A stretch of DNA of 64,000 bases, taken from assembly GCF_003934165.1 (NCBI RefSeq), contig NZ_ML133510.1, positions 154,810 through 218,809 of the forward strand. Direction: 5' to 3'. Below, piece after piece: positions 44,680 through 52,511 of this stretch (position 1 is its first letter; each line of letters opens with the position of its first letter). The notes beneath the pieces are model-generated. The model saw only the letters and a program-made list of their open reading frames with translations. It made no database searches and had not been told where the DNA came from. The position numbers and the translations under genes were made by a program. The DNA comes from Borborobacter arsenicus. Lineage in GTDB: Bacteria; Pseudomonadota; Alphaproteobacteria; Rhizobiales; Rhizobiaceae.

Positions 44680-45237
44680 GTGACGGTCGCCGTATCTCCG
44701 GATGGCCTTCCCGCACTGGTGCTGAACGCGGATTATCGCCCGCTCAGCTACTATCCCCTGTCGCTATGGTCGTGGCAGGATGCCATCAAGGCCGTTTTTC
44801 TCGATCGCGTGAACATCGTCGCCGAATATGAGCATTCGGTGTCCTCGCCATCCTTTTCGATGCGGCTGCCGAGCGTCGTCAGCCTGAAGAATTACGTCAA
44901 GCCGTCACGCCACCCGGCATTCACGCGCTTCAACGTGTTCCTGCGCGACCGTTTCCAATGCCAATATTGCGGCACCCATGAAGAGCTGACTTTCGATCAT
45001 GTCGTGCCGCGCCATAGCGGCGGCGCCACCACCTGGGAAAATGTCGTTGCCGCCTGTTCGCCTTGCAATCTCAGAAAGGGCGGCATGATGCCGGCGCAGG
45101 CGAAGATGTGGCCGATGCAAAAACCCTATCAGCCGACCGTGCATGATCTGCACAATAATGGCCGGCTGTTCCCACCCAACTATCTGCATGAAAGCTGGAT
45201 GGACTATCTCTACTGGGATGTCGAACTGGAGCCGTGA
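44680..45237 (+). CDS. HNH endonuclease
   Basis: A 185-aa HNH-family protein. A structural zinc site is formed by CQYCGTHEE and CSPCNLRKGG; between them lie the catalytic LTFDHVVPRHSGG and the asparagine of TTWENVV, giving the H-N-H order. It has a GTG start at 44680 with CGGGAG upstream. This widespread stand-alone HNH type is chromosomal and not attached to an obvious restriction system. Substrate unknown. Confidence 0.92.
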   Translation: MTVAVSPDGLPALVLNADYRPLSYYPLSLWSWQDAIKAVFLDRVNIVAEYEHSVSSPSFSMRLPSVVSLKNYVKPSRHPAFTRFNVFLRDRFQCQYCGTHEELTFDHVVPRHSGGATTWENVVAACSPCNLRKGGMMPAQAKMWPMQKPYQPTVHDLHNNGRLFPPNYLHESWMDYLYWDVELEP

Positions 45238-45245
45238 CCGGCTGC

Positions 45246-45337
45246 GAAGCATTTTGCAGTCAGACGGAATCGTCTGACGTCGCACAAATGCGGCTGAAGA
45301 AACCAGAGTGCGCGTTCGTCAGAACGACCGCGCTCTG
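45246..45337 (+). repeat. Two-hairpin palindromic repeat, copy 3
   Basis: GAAGCATTTTGCAG, then stem TCAGACG/CGTCTGA around GAAT, then AAATGCGGC and an A-rich linker. The second stem is CAGAGTGCG/CGCGCTCTG with inner GTTCGTC/GAACGAC pairing. The layout is that of the copies at 38.9 and 47.0 kb, but several stem bases have changed in matching pairs. It fills the gap between the convergent HNH and dsbB genes. Confidence 0.72.
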
Positions 45338-45341
45338 GGCA

Positions 45342-45857
45342 TCAGGGCTTTCCCACTGCTCCACGAAAAGCGATGACCGCAAGCACGAGGCTTGCAATGG
45401 CGTTCCAGCCGGCGAGCGACAGGCCGAGTATCCGCAGCGCCGCCCTGTCGCAGGAGGGCGGGATGACGGTGTTGAGCGAATCAAGCACGCCGCCGCTGCC
45501 GCCTTCCGGCGCAGCCACCACTGCTCCGCAATCGGCCGGGCCAGCCCACCAGCCCCATTCGACGCCAGAGTGATAGACGCCCATATAAAGGCCGTAGGCC
45601 ATCAGCAAGCCGCCGATGAAGAGCAGCCCGCGCGTTATCGAGCTGGGGAAATTCAGCGAGGAGGAAAGTGCTGCAACCGCCATCAGCGGCATACCGACAT
45701 AATAGGGCGTGCGCTGCTCCAGGCACAGCTTGCAGGGGATATAGCCGCTGATATGTTCAAAACCGAGCGCGCTGCCCACTGTCGCTGCCATCAGAGCCAG
45801 AAGCAAAAGTGCCGTAACCGTCTGGACGCTGCTGGTCGGCTGGTTGAGGAAAGACAT
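45342..45857 (-). CDS. dsbB: Disulfide bond formation protein DsbB
   Basis: A 171-aa, four-helix membrane oxidase. The first periplasmic cysteine pair is C42/C45 in YIPCKLCLEQR and the second loop has one cysteine in GPADCGAV and one in PPSCDRAA, as in DsbB. It re-oxidises DsbA by passing electrons to quinone. No dsbA is in the window. YqaA-type gene lies upstream on the same strand, 36 bp away. Confidence 0.92.
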   Translation of the reverse strand: MSFLNQPTSSVQTVTALLLLALMAATVGSALGFEHISGYIPCKLCLEQRTPYYVGMPLMAVAALSSSLNFPSSITRGLLFIGGLLMAYGLYMGVYHSGVEWGWWAGPADCGAVVAAPEGGSGGVLDSLNTVIPPSCDRAALRILGLSLAGWNAIASLVLAVIAFRGAVGKP

Positions 45858-45893
45858 GGGCGGAGGTCCGATGGTGAATGTGCGAGGTGATCG

Positions 45894-46481
45894 TCAGAAA
45901 GCGTATCTGACGAGGATGTAAAGCGAAATCAGGGCGGCGGCAGCAAGTGCGGCCAGCGTGCCGAGGCGCTTTTCGATGAATTCGCGGATCGGTTCGCCAT
46001 AAGTGCGCAGCAGCCAGGCGAGAAACAGGAAGCGGGCGCCGCGTGCGACGATCGCCGAGAGGATGAACCATCCAAGCGGAAAGCCGATGACGCCGGACAG
46101 GATCGTCACCACCTTGATCGGTGGGAGATGGGCAAGCCCCGAGGTTATCAGCATCAACAGGATGAAGCCGACGCCCGATGAGACCCGCAAGGCTTCGAAA
46201 TCATCGAATTTGCCGTAGAATTCAAGGACCGGCTTGGCGATTGCCTCATAGGCGTAGTGGCCGAGGAACCAGCCGGCGATGCCTCCAAGTACCGAAGCGA
46301 CCGTGGCGACAATCGCGTAGCGATAGGCGCGCGCCGGTCGCGACAGGGCCATGGGCAGGAAGAGCACGTCGGCCGGCACCAGGAAAACCGAGCTTTCGAC
46401 GAAAGCGATGAAGGCCAGCCACCATTCGGCGGATTTGCGCGCTGCCAGCGACAGCGTCCAGTCATAGAGTTTTCGAAGCAT
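45894..46481 (-). CDS. YqaA-family (DedA/VTT-related) membrane protein
   Basis: A 195-aa membrane protein. Segments such as AFVESSVFLVPADVLFLPMALSRP, VLGGIAGWFLGHYAYEAIAKP and GLAHLPPIKVVTILSGVIGFPLGWFILSAIVARGARF match the YqaA branch of the VTT/SNARE-associated proteins, which are related to lipid flippases. Exact function unknown. It is the first gene before dsbB. The 170-bp gap to tRNA-Leu upstream must hold its promoter. Confidence 0.88.
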   Translation of the reverse strand: MLRKLYDWTLSLAARKSAEWWLAFIAFVESSVFLVPADVLFLPMALSRPARAYRYAIVATVASVLGGIAGWFLGHYAYEAIAKPVLEFYGKFDDFEALRVSSGVGFILLMLITSGLAHLPPIKVVTILSGVIGFPLGWFILSAIVARGARFLFLAWLLRTYGEPIREFIEKRLGTLAALAAAALISLYILVRYAF

Positions 46482-46651
46482 GGAGTTCCGTCGAGAAAAA
46501 ATCGATTTCGTCGTAGGCGCTATCTATGGTCGCATAATGGTTTCGCGTCCATGAAAACAAACGCGGCCAGTTGACGCCGCATGGCTGAACCGTATAGTCC
46601 GCTCCCGTCGTCCGAAACGGATGGACGACAATGCCGTCGCCGATGGCATGT

Positions 46652-46736
46652 GCGGGTGTGGTGGAACTGGTAGACGCGCCGGACTCAAAATCCGGTTCCG
46701 AAAGGAGTGTCGGTTCGATTCCGACCACCCGCACCA
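46652..46736 (+). tRNA. tRNA-Leu (anticodon CAA)
   Basis: Acceptor arms GCGGGTG and CACCCGC pair perfectly, with discriminator A and an encoded CCA. The anticodon stem is CCGGA/TCCGG around CTCAAAA, giving CAA for UUG codons. A long variable arm (TTCCGAAAGGAG region) and the T-arm GTCGGTTCGATTCCGAC confirm a class II leucine tRNA of 85 nt. Confidence 0.96.
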
Positions 46737-46989
46737 ACTTTTCGTATCTCACGCGGTTTCGCTTCGCTCACCGCTCCGATGGGGCGGCCTGACCGGCCGG
46801 CGGGCAGTCGCCCTTGCGAACCCTGCAGGTTCGATTCCGCGTCCTGAACCTCCTTTATTCCACATGCAGCGGTTTTCCGGCCGCGTCGTGGCGGATCAAC
46901 GATTTGTTAACCATGGCCGTATGATGGTGAGGGCCAGTCAAACAGCCTCCCCTTTAACCACGGATGTACTGGCATCGGGACCAAGGCGC
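46737..46989. other. Gene-free stretch after tRNA-Leu
   Basis: No convincing coding region. Within 85 bp after the tRNA comes GCAGGTTCGATTCCGCG, which repeats the T-loop core of the tRNA; this may be a fragment left by recombination at the tRNA end or chance. Further on are TTAACCAT, a CtrA half-site-like word, and GCCTCCCC, an anti-Shine-Dalgarno-like word. Nothing resembling an integrase is near. Confidence 0.4.
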
Positions 46990-47092
46990 TAGAGCGGCAG
47001 TTGCCCGGACAAATCCGGGCTGCCGCTCTATCTGTTTGTTTTTGCCGCATTTTTGCGACGCCAAGTGATTCCACTCGGCTGCAAAATGCTCT
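46990..47092 (-). repeat. Two-hairpin palindromic repeat, copy 4
   Basis: Minus-strand reading: AGAGCATTTTGCAG, then stem CCGAGTG/CACTTGG, then GTCGCAAAAATGCGGC, linker AAAAACAAACAGA. The second stem is TAGAGCGGCAG/CTGCCGCTCTA with inner CCCGGA/TCCGGG. It is the most regular of the four copies and nearly colinear with copy 2. It lies directly before a factor-independent terminator. Confidence 0.82.
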
Positions 47093-47094
47093 GG

Positions 47095-47124
47095 AAAGGT
47101 CGGGGTAGCACCCGGCCTTTTTTG
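47095..47124 (+). terminator. Intrinsic terminator upstream of the DUF6074-like gene
   Basis: AAAGGTCGGG (47095-47104) pairs with CCCGGCCTTT (47111-47120) through one G-T pair, and six T residues (47118-47123) close the element. It would stop plus-strand transcription coming from the tRNA-Leu side, or end an unannotated small RNA encoded between 46.8 and 47.1 kb. Confidence 0.75.
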
Positions 47125-47187
47125 TTGGTTTACGATACGGGCGCGGCGTTCACGATCTATAAACCACGTTCGGCCGAACTTGCCTGC

Positions 47188-47436
47188 ATGGCTGATTTGA
47201 TTCCCTTCCCGCTGAGTTCGCGTGCATCTCTTGTGCGTTCGATGGTAGATGACCTGGAGTGCGTGAATGGCTCCGCAGCCAATGAGTTCTGGCGCAGGAG
47301 GGTTGCTGCGATCATCGCGGATATGCGCGAATCCGGCCTCGATGCCGATGCAATCCGCAATGAAATCCTCAGCCTTCAGGATGCCGTACAAGACGAGCTA
47401 CGCCGCCGCTGCGTAGGGGCCCAGAACCGCGCCTAG
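47188..47436 (+). CDS. Small conserved protein, DUF6074-like
   Basis: An 82-aa soluble protein beginning MADLIPFPLSSRASLVRSM and continuing NEFWRRRVAAIIADMRESGLDADAIRNEIL, a helical pattern I associate with DUF6074 proteins of Rhizobiales; the family name is from memory and not certain. Function unknown. Start at 47188 chosen because the conserved MADLIPFP begins there. It is followed 21 bp later by the PhnA-domain gene, perhaps as one transcript. Confidence 0.72.
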   Translation: MADLIPFPLSSRASLVRSMVDDLECVNGSAANEFWRRRVAAIIADMRESGLDADAIRNEILSLQDAVQDELRRRCVGAQNRA

Positions 47437-47457
47437 CTAGACACGAAAGAAACAGAC

Positions 47458-47679
47458 ATGAGCGACGATTTGGTGCGTGATGCCTTTGGCAATCAGATCA
47501 ACGACGGCGACTCCGTCACCTTGATCAAGGACCTGAAGGTCAAGGGCACATCCGAAACGATAAAGCGGGGAACGCTGGTCAAGGGTGTCCGACTGACCGG
47601 AAATCCGGGCGAGGTCGAATGCAACACCAAACAGGTTAAGGGGCTCGTCCTGAAAACCGAGTTCCTCAAGAAAGCCTGA
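47458..47679 (+). CDS. PhnA-domain protein (YjdM C-terminal type)
   Basis: A 73-aa protein made only of the PhnA/YjdM C-terminal domain: DAFGNQINDGDSVTLIKDLKVKG, then KRGTLVKGVRLTGNPGEVEC and KGLVLKTEFLKKA. The zinc-ribbon half of full-length YjdM is absent. This short form is common in alphaproteobacteria. The historic link to phosphonate use is unsupported; function unknown. Start has AGAAACAGAC upstream. Confidence 0.88.
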   Translation: MSDDLVRDAFGNQINDGDSVTLIKDLKVKGTSETIKRGTLVKGVRLTGNPGEVECNTKQVKGLVLKTEFLKKA

Positions 47680-47706
47680 CCTTTGTAGCTGGCCGATGCC
47701 ATTCGC

Positions 47707-48699
47707 CTATATGGGATCGACCAGTTGCGGCGCGAGGTGGAGATAGCGGGCGACCTTGCGTTTCGATTCGATATCGCTCCAGACACGCCTGACCTGCTCT
47801 TCTGTCAAAGAGGCGACGGCTGCCGTGCCGGCGGCGCTGATCCCATTGTTCAGCCCGTAGAGGCAAAGGTCCATCTGCCGGTAGGGCAGGGCGAAGTAGA
47901 ATTCCTCCTGCGTCTGCGCCAGCGAATAGGTGTCGGTGGTCGGCGGCCGTGCCTGGATTTCCGCCGGCACGCCGAGATGGGCGGCCAGTTGGTAGACCTG
48001 CGATTTGTAGAGATGGGCGATCGGCTTCACGTCGGCTGCGCCGTCGCCGTTCTTGACGAAGAAACCCTGGTCATATTCGAGCCGGTTTGGCGTTCCCAGA
48101 ACCGCATAATTCAGCTGGTCGGCATGGAAATATTCCAGCTGTTTGCGGGTGCGTTGCTTCATATTGGTGGCAGCGACGATGCCGAGATAGGCTGAAGGCG
48201 GCATGCGTAGCTTCTGCGTGGTTCCATCGGGAGCCTGAACCACCAGATAGGAGATATTGTAGCCCTCCGTCGTCAGCGCATTGGCGAGCACGATCTTGGA
48301 GGCCCAGCCTGGCCCATAGTCCGGCACGACTTCGCGGATGAAGGCGTCGCGCCTTGCGTAGCAGCCCATGGCGTCGAGCGTCGGCCCGATATTTTCCGTG
48401 CGGGCCTCGATGCCGTAGGTCTCGGCGACGAGTTTGCCGAGACGCAGGCTCTCGGGATCGGAATCATTTTCCGGCATGAACAGGCAGAAAACCTTGCCGG
48501 GGCCGAGCGCCTTGACCGCCAGTGCGGCGCACACGCTCGAATCGATGCCGCCCGACAGGCCGAGGACCAGGCCGCGCTTGCGCATGCCCCGGACCTGTTC
48601 GCGCAGTGCCGTGGCGATCCTGTCGCTTTCGGCTGCGGGGTCGATATCGAGGGTCGCCGGCGAAAAGGCGGGGTGTTGGTTTGACGGGCTGACATTCAT
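47707..48699 (-). CDS. NadE-like ammonia-dependent amide synthase
   Basis: A 330-aa member of the NAD synthetase fold. The ATP-pyrophosphatase loop is LGLSGGIDSSVCAAL (S49-S55), and GTPNRLEYDQGFFVKNGDGAADVKPIAHLYKSQVYQL matches the NadE active-site region, though the usual T/E residues of the GTDNAAE motif are altered to PNRLE. No glutaminase domain. It is the last gene of an AsnB/ACP/AMP-ligase cassette and overlaps the ligase stop (ATGA). This suggests amidation of a cassette substrate rather than housekeeping NAD synthesis, but true NadE activity cannot be excluded. Confidence 0.82.
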   Translation of the reverse strand: MNVSPSNQHPAFSPATLDIDPAAESDRIATALREQVRGMRKRGLVLGLSGGIDSSVCAALAVKALGPGKVFCLFMPENDSDPESLRLGKLVAETYGIEARTENIGPTLDAMGCYARRDAFIREVVPDYGPGWASKIVLANALTTEGYNISYLVVQAPDGTTQKLRMPPSAYLGIVAATNMKQRTRKQLEYFHADQLNYAVLGTPNRLEYDQGFFVKNGDGAADVKPIAHLYKSQVYQLAAHLGVPAEIQARPPTTDTYSLAQTQEEFYFALPYRQMDLCLYGLNNGISAAGTAAVASLTEEQVRRVWSDIESKRKVARYLHLAPQLVDPI

Positions 48700-50246
48700 G
48701 ACGTGGCTTCCATTGACTTGGCGGCGAGGCGGCGGCTGGTCTTGCCGCTGTCCGTTCGTGGCAGACTGACGCGGAACTCCACCGATTTCGGCACCATGAA
48801 ATCCTCCAGATGGCGCGCGCAATGGCGGATGATCTCGCGCTCGGTAAGGCTGGCATCCGAGCGCACGACCAAGGCGTGGACGGCCTTGCCGAGGATCGGA
48901 TCATCGACGCCGATCACCAGAGCCTCGGCGACGCCCGGGCAGGCGTGAAGCACGGTCTCGACCTGCTTCGGCGCGACCTTTTCGCCGCGCGTCTTGATGA
49001 TGTCGTCCTTGCGGCTGACGAAATAGAGAAAGCCGTCGGCGTCGGCGCGGAACAGATCGCCGGTATGGAGCTCCCGCTCCGAAGCGTTACGACCGGGCCG
49101 CAGCGCGCGTGCTGTCGCCTCTTCATCTTCCCAATAGCCCTGCATGACATGCGGTCCGCGGATGACCAGTTCGCCAATCGTATCGGGGTCGACGCGTTTT
49201 CCCTGCTCATCGACGATGAAAGCTTCCGTTCCGGGAATGGCAATGCCGACCGATTCCGGACGGTGCTCCAGTTCCTCCGGCGGCAGATAGGTGCCGCGCA
49301 TGCATTCGGTTTGGCCGTACATGGAATAGAGCCGGACGTTCGGGAACAATGCGCGCAGGCGCCTGATATGGTCGGGCGGCAGTGGTGCCGCCGCGCTGGT
49401 GATATAGCGCAGGTCCGGCAGCGCGCCCGGCTGCAAATCCTTCATCTGCAGGATGAGGGCTGTCATTGTCGGCACCAGCGGCAGGGCCGTTGCACGCTCA
49501 GTGCGCATGGTTTCGAAGATGGCTTGCGGAAAGGCGAAGGATTTTTCCAGCACCAGCGTCGCGCCGATCCTGACGGCCATGATGAGTTGATAGAGCCCGT
49601 AACCGAAAGCCAGCGGCAGGGCGCTGAGCACGATGTCGTCGGCCCTGCTGCCGAGATAGGTGGTGATGGAACTGGCTGCCGCCTCGACATTGCGATGCGT
49701 CATCATCACGCCCTTGGGCTCACCGGTCGAACCCGAGGTGTAGATCAGATGGGCAAGGTCTTCATCCGTGCCGCCATGCGGCTCAGGCGAGGCCGGAGTG
49801 GCGATGCAGGTTTCGAAGGAGGTGACATCACTGGTTGTCTGTCCGGCACCAGCGGCAATAATGAACCTGAGAGAGGGGGCGTTGATAGCGGCGGCCGAGA
49901 CAACCGGCTGAAGCCGAGCCTGGGTCAGGATGGCGCGCGCGCGGCAATTGCGCATGACGAAACCGAGCCGCTCGGCCTTGGTCGAAGGATTGATCGGAAC
50001 GAAAACGGCGCCGGCCTTGAGCACGGCATAGATGGAGACGGCGGCTTCCCAGCCATTGTCCATGAAGATGAGCACGCGATCGTTGCGTTCAACGCCTTGC
50101 GCCTGCAAGGTGGCGGCAAGCCTGTCCGACAGGCTGTCGAGCTCGGCATAGGTGAGCCGTCGGCCCCCGGCGATCACAGCCGTCTTGCCGCCATAGGCTG
50201 CTGCGCTGCGGCGCAGGAAATCTTCGACGCGCGTGCTTTCCGGCAT
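48696..50246 (-). CDS. AMP-forming acyl/aminoacyl ligase (exosortase-A-ligase-like)
   Basis: A 516-aa ANL-superfamily ligase. The P-loop is IYTSGSTGEPKG (168-179), the adenine loop YSMYGQTECMRGTYLPP, the hinge FVSRKDDIIKTRGEKVAP, and the catalytic lysine in TDSGKTSRRL. Its neighbours (an acyl carrier protein gene five bases upstream in transcription order) suggest that it loads an acid onto that carrier. The set resembles AMP-ligases of exosortase-A polysaccharide loci. Substrate unknown. Confidence 0.88.
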   Translation of the reverse strand: MPESTRVEDFLRRSAAAYGGKTAVIAGGRRLTYAELDSLSDRLAATLQAQGVERNDRVLIFMDNGWEAAVSIYAVLKAGAVFVPINPSTKAERLGFVMRNCRARAILTQARLQPVVSAAAINAPSLRFIIAAGAGQTTSDVTSFETCIATPASPEPHGGTDEDLAHLIYTSGSTGEPKGVMMTHRNVEAAASSITTYLGSRADDIVLSALPLAFGYGLYQLIMAVRIGATLVLEKSFAFPQAIFETMRTERATALPLVPTMTALILQMKDLQPGALPDLRYITSAAAPLPPDHIRRLRALFPNVRLYSMYGQTECMRGTYLPPEELEHRPESVGIAIPGTEAFIVDEQGKRVDPDTIGELVIRGPHVMQGYWEDEEATARALRPGRNASERELHTGDLFRADADGFLYFVSRKDDIIKTRGEKVAPKQVETVLHACPGVAEALVIGVDDPILGKAVHALVVRSDASLTEREIIRHCARHLEDFMVPKSVEFRVSLPRTDSGKTSRRLAAKSMEATS

Positions 50247-50250
50247 CGCT

Positions 50251-50517
50251 TCAGGCCGCCGCGCTCTCGCCCAGCTTGGCGTTCACAAAGGCGTCGATGC
50301 GCGCGATCGAATCCAGATTGGCAGGCACGATGTCGGCATCGGCGATGCGGATCGAAAAACGCTCTTCGAGAAAGGTGACCAGTTCGAGAATTCCGGTCGA
50401 ATCGATGAGGTCGTTGTCGATCAGCGATGTCTCGCCGGTCAGCTTGTAGCTTTCATCGCCGAACAGGAAGTTCTCGACGATGAATGCCCTGATAGCTGTT
50501 TCCACGGAACTGGCCAT
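50251..50517 (-). CDS. Acyl carrier protein
   Basis: An 88-aa stand-alone carrier with the phosphopantetheine serine S40 in NDLIDSTGILELVTFLEE; helices II and III follow the usual pattern. It differs from housekeeping AcpP (DSLD) in having DST, as in carriers of secondary pathways. It lies between the asnB-like gene (15 bp upstream) and the AMP-ligase (four bases downstream), which should be its charging enzyme. Confidence 0.92.
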   Translation of the reverse strand: MASSVETAIRAFIVENFLFGDESYKLTGETSLIDNDLIDSTGILELVTFLEERFSIRIADADIVPANLDSIARIDAFVNAKLGESAAA

Positions 50518-50532
50518 TGTATCCCCCTTCGC

Positions 50533-52488
50533 TTAGGCTGCGGTCTGTTTGAGGTGGCCGGAAGCTGGCTTTCTCGCAAAGCTGTCGACCCAAAGTTGCG
50601 TTGAAAGGATGCCGACGAAAGCCGCGTTGTCGCGAAATCCGGCCATGGGTCGGCGCTGGCCCTTCTGGACGAGTTTTTCCACCAGGGGCGCGTTGAACAG
50701 GCCAGCCTGCCTGATGGCGGCAGGCGACAAGCATTCCGACACATAGGAAGGGGCCTGGCTGCCGAGGAAGGACTGGCTTTCCGGTGCGCGATAGGGCTGC
50801 TTGTCGCGGGCGATGATCGAAGCCGGCACGAGGTCCTTGGCCGCCTTTTTGAGGATGTGCTTTTCCCTCAAGCCGTTGAGCTTCATGTTGGGCGGAATGC
50901 GCGCCGCAAACTCCACCAGCCGATGGTCGAGGAACGGAAAGCGCCCTTCCACGCCGCTTGCCATGGCCACGCGGTCGCCCTGGCTGGAAAGGATATAGCC
51001 AGGCAGCAGGAACGAAGTTTCGATATATTGTGCCTGGTGCAGTGGGTCCCAGCGGGAAAATGCTTCCGGCAGACCGGCGGCAAGTTCCTCAGCGGCATCA
51101 TAGGCGCCTAAAGTCTCGCGCAGTTCCGCCGAAAAGAACATCTTTGCCGCGGCCGTATTGCGCATGCGCGGGTGGTGCGAATAGAGCGGATCGCCCAATG
51201 CCTCCGGCTCGACGTCGAAAAAGGCGGCAAGATAGGCCGGTGTCTGCTGGGCCAGGCCCGGCAGGTAGGGATAGAGCTTGCGAAACAGCGTGGGACGGAT
51301 GGACGACGTCGGTTGGCGCGCGCAGAAGCGGCGCAGGCGGGCCTCCCTGAAAAGGTCGTAGCCGGCGAAGATTTCGTCGGCCCCTTCGCCGGTCAGCACA
51401 ACCTTGAAACCCTGCTCGCGCACCAGGTTTGCCAGCAGATAGAGCGGAGCAGGGGCGGTGCGCAGCACCGGCCGCTCCATATGGCGCACCACTTGCGGAA
51501 AGCTTTCGGCAATGTCGTCCGCATGGCAGGCGACGGCGCTGTGCCGCGTTCCCAGATGCTCGGCCATCATCCTCTGGAACGGCCCCTCGTCATATTCGGC
51601 GCCATCGAAGGTGACGGAGAATGTGCGCAGGCCCGCAGGCACCAGAGGTGCAGCCAGTGCCGAGATCAGCGAGGAATCGAGCTCGCCGGACAGGTAGGAG
51701 CCTACAGGCACATCGGCGCGCAGGCGGATGCGTGTCGCGTCCTCCAGCAGATCGCGCAATTCTGCGGCGATGTCTTCCTGCGGTCGCGTTGTGCCCAGGT
51801 CGCCGCGATCGGGGAATTCGAGCTTCCAGTAGGGCCGGATGGTGGTCTGCCCGCCTTCGACCAGCATCAGATGGGCGGGCGGAAGTTCGGCTATGCCCTT
51901 GAACATGGTTCGCGGTGCGATCGGCGCCCAAAGCGTGAAAATCTGGTCAAGCGCGATCGGGTCGATCTCGGCAGTGATGCCTGGAACCGTCAGCAGCGCT
52001 TTCACCTCGGAGGCGAAATAGAACGTGCCTTGGTGCCAGCTATGAAACAGCGGCCGCACGCCCATGCGGTCGCGCGCAAGCATCATGCGCCTACGGGGCG
52101 CGTCCCAGAGGGCAAAGGCGAAATCGCCGTTCAACTGCGTGACGCAATCCGCTCCTATCTCCTGATAGAGGTGAAGGATGACTTCGGTGTCGGAAGTGGT
52201 CTTGAAGACATGGCCCTTCGCCGCCAGGGCTTTGCGCAGTTCGATATGGTTGAAGATTTCGCCGTTGAAGCTGATGCAAAGGCCGCCGTCGACACTGGCC
52301 ATCGGCTGGTGGCCATCGGCGATACCCACGACGGACAGCCTGCGGTGGCCGAGCCCGGCATTCTTGCCGACATGGATGCCTGCATCATCCGGCCCGCGAT
52401 GGGCGATTGCGCCGGTCATGCGGTGAAGCAGCGCTTCTGCTTCTTCCGGGTCGACACCCTGACCGCAATATCCCGCAATGCCGCACAT
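50533..52488 (-). CDS. AsnB-like glutamine amidotransferase
   Basis: A 651-aa class II glutamine-dependent amidotransferase. The N-terminal nucleophile is C2 in MCGIAGYCG, with RGPDDAG and FNGEIFN of the glutaminase domain. The C-terminal domain has the pyrophosphatase loop YLSGELDSSLI (265-275), in which the second Gly of the usual SGGLDSS is Glu. Later motifs VVLTGEGADEIFAGYDLF and GVEGRFPFLDHRLVEFA are intact. It is expected to turn a carrier- or adenylate-bound acid into an amide; exosortase-linked AsnB proteins are the closest functional parallel. Confidence 0.9.
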   Translation of the reverse strand: MCGIAGYCGQGVDPEEAEALLHRMTGAIAHRGPDDAGIHVGKNAGLGHRRLSVVGIADGHQPMASVDGGLCISFNGEIFNHIELRKALAAKGHVFKTTSDTEVILHLYQEIGADCVTQLNGDFAFALWDAPRRRMMLARDRMGVRPLFHSWHQGTFYFASEVKALLTVPGITAEIDPIALDQIFTLWAPIAPRTMFKGIAELPPAHLMLVEGGQTTIRPYWKLEFPDRGDLGTTRPQEDIAAELRDLLEDATRIRLRADVPVGSYLSGELDSSLISALAAPLVPAGLRTFSVTFDGAEYDEGPFQRMMAEHLGTRHSAVACHADDIAESFPQVVRHMERPVLRTAPAPLYLLANLVREQGFKVVLTGEGADEIFAGYDLFREARLRRFCARQPTSSIRPTLFRKLYPYLPGLAQQTPAYLAAFFDVEPEALGDPLYSHHPRMRNTAAAKMFFSAELRETLGAYDAAEELAAGLPEAFSRWDPLHQAQYIETSFLLPGYILSSQGDRVAMASGVEGRFPFLDHRLVEFAARIPPNMKLNGLREKHILKKAAKDLVPASIIARDKQPYRAPESQSFLGSQAPSYVSECLSPAAIRQAGLFNAPLVEKLVQKGQRRPMAGFRDNAAFVGILSTQLWVDSFARKPASGHLKQTAA

Positions 52489-52511
52489 GGAATGAAAGGC
52501 CCCGTCTGTGG

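Noticed and set aside
46462-46752. Minus-strand frame with a GIEPTLL-like peptide
   Set aside because: It is the antisense translation of tRNA-Leu, a well-known source of false proteins; it has no ribosome site and covers the tRNA.
46907-46914. TTAACCAT, a CtrA half-site-like word
   Set aside because: An eight-base word in a 64-kb window is expected by chance, and the second half at the right spacing is missing.
48810-50378. 522-codon plus-strand frame opposite the AMP-ligase
   Set aside because: Shadow of a complete ANL ligase; no start signal and no domain.
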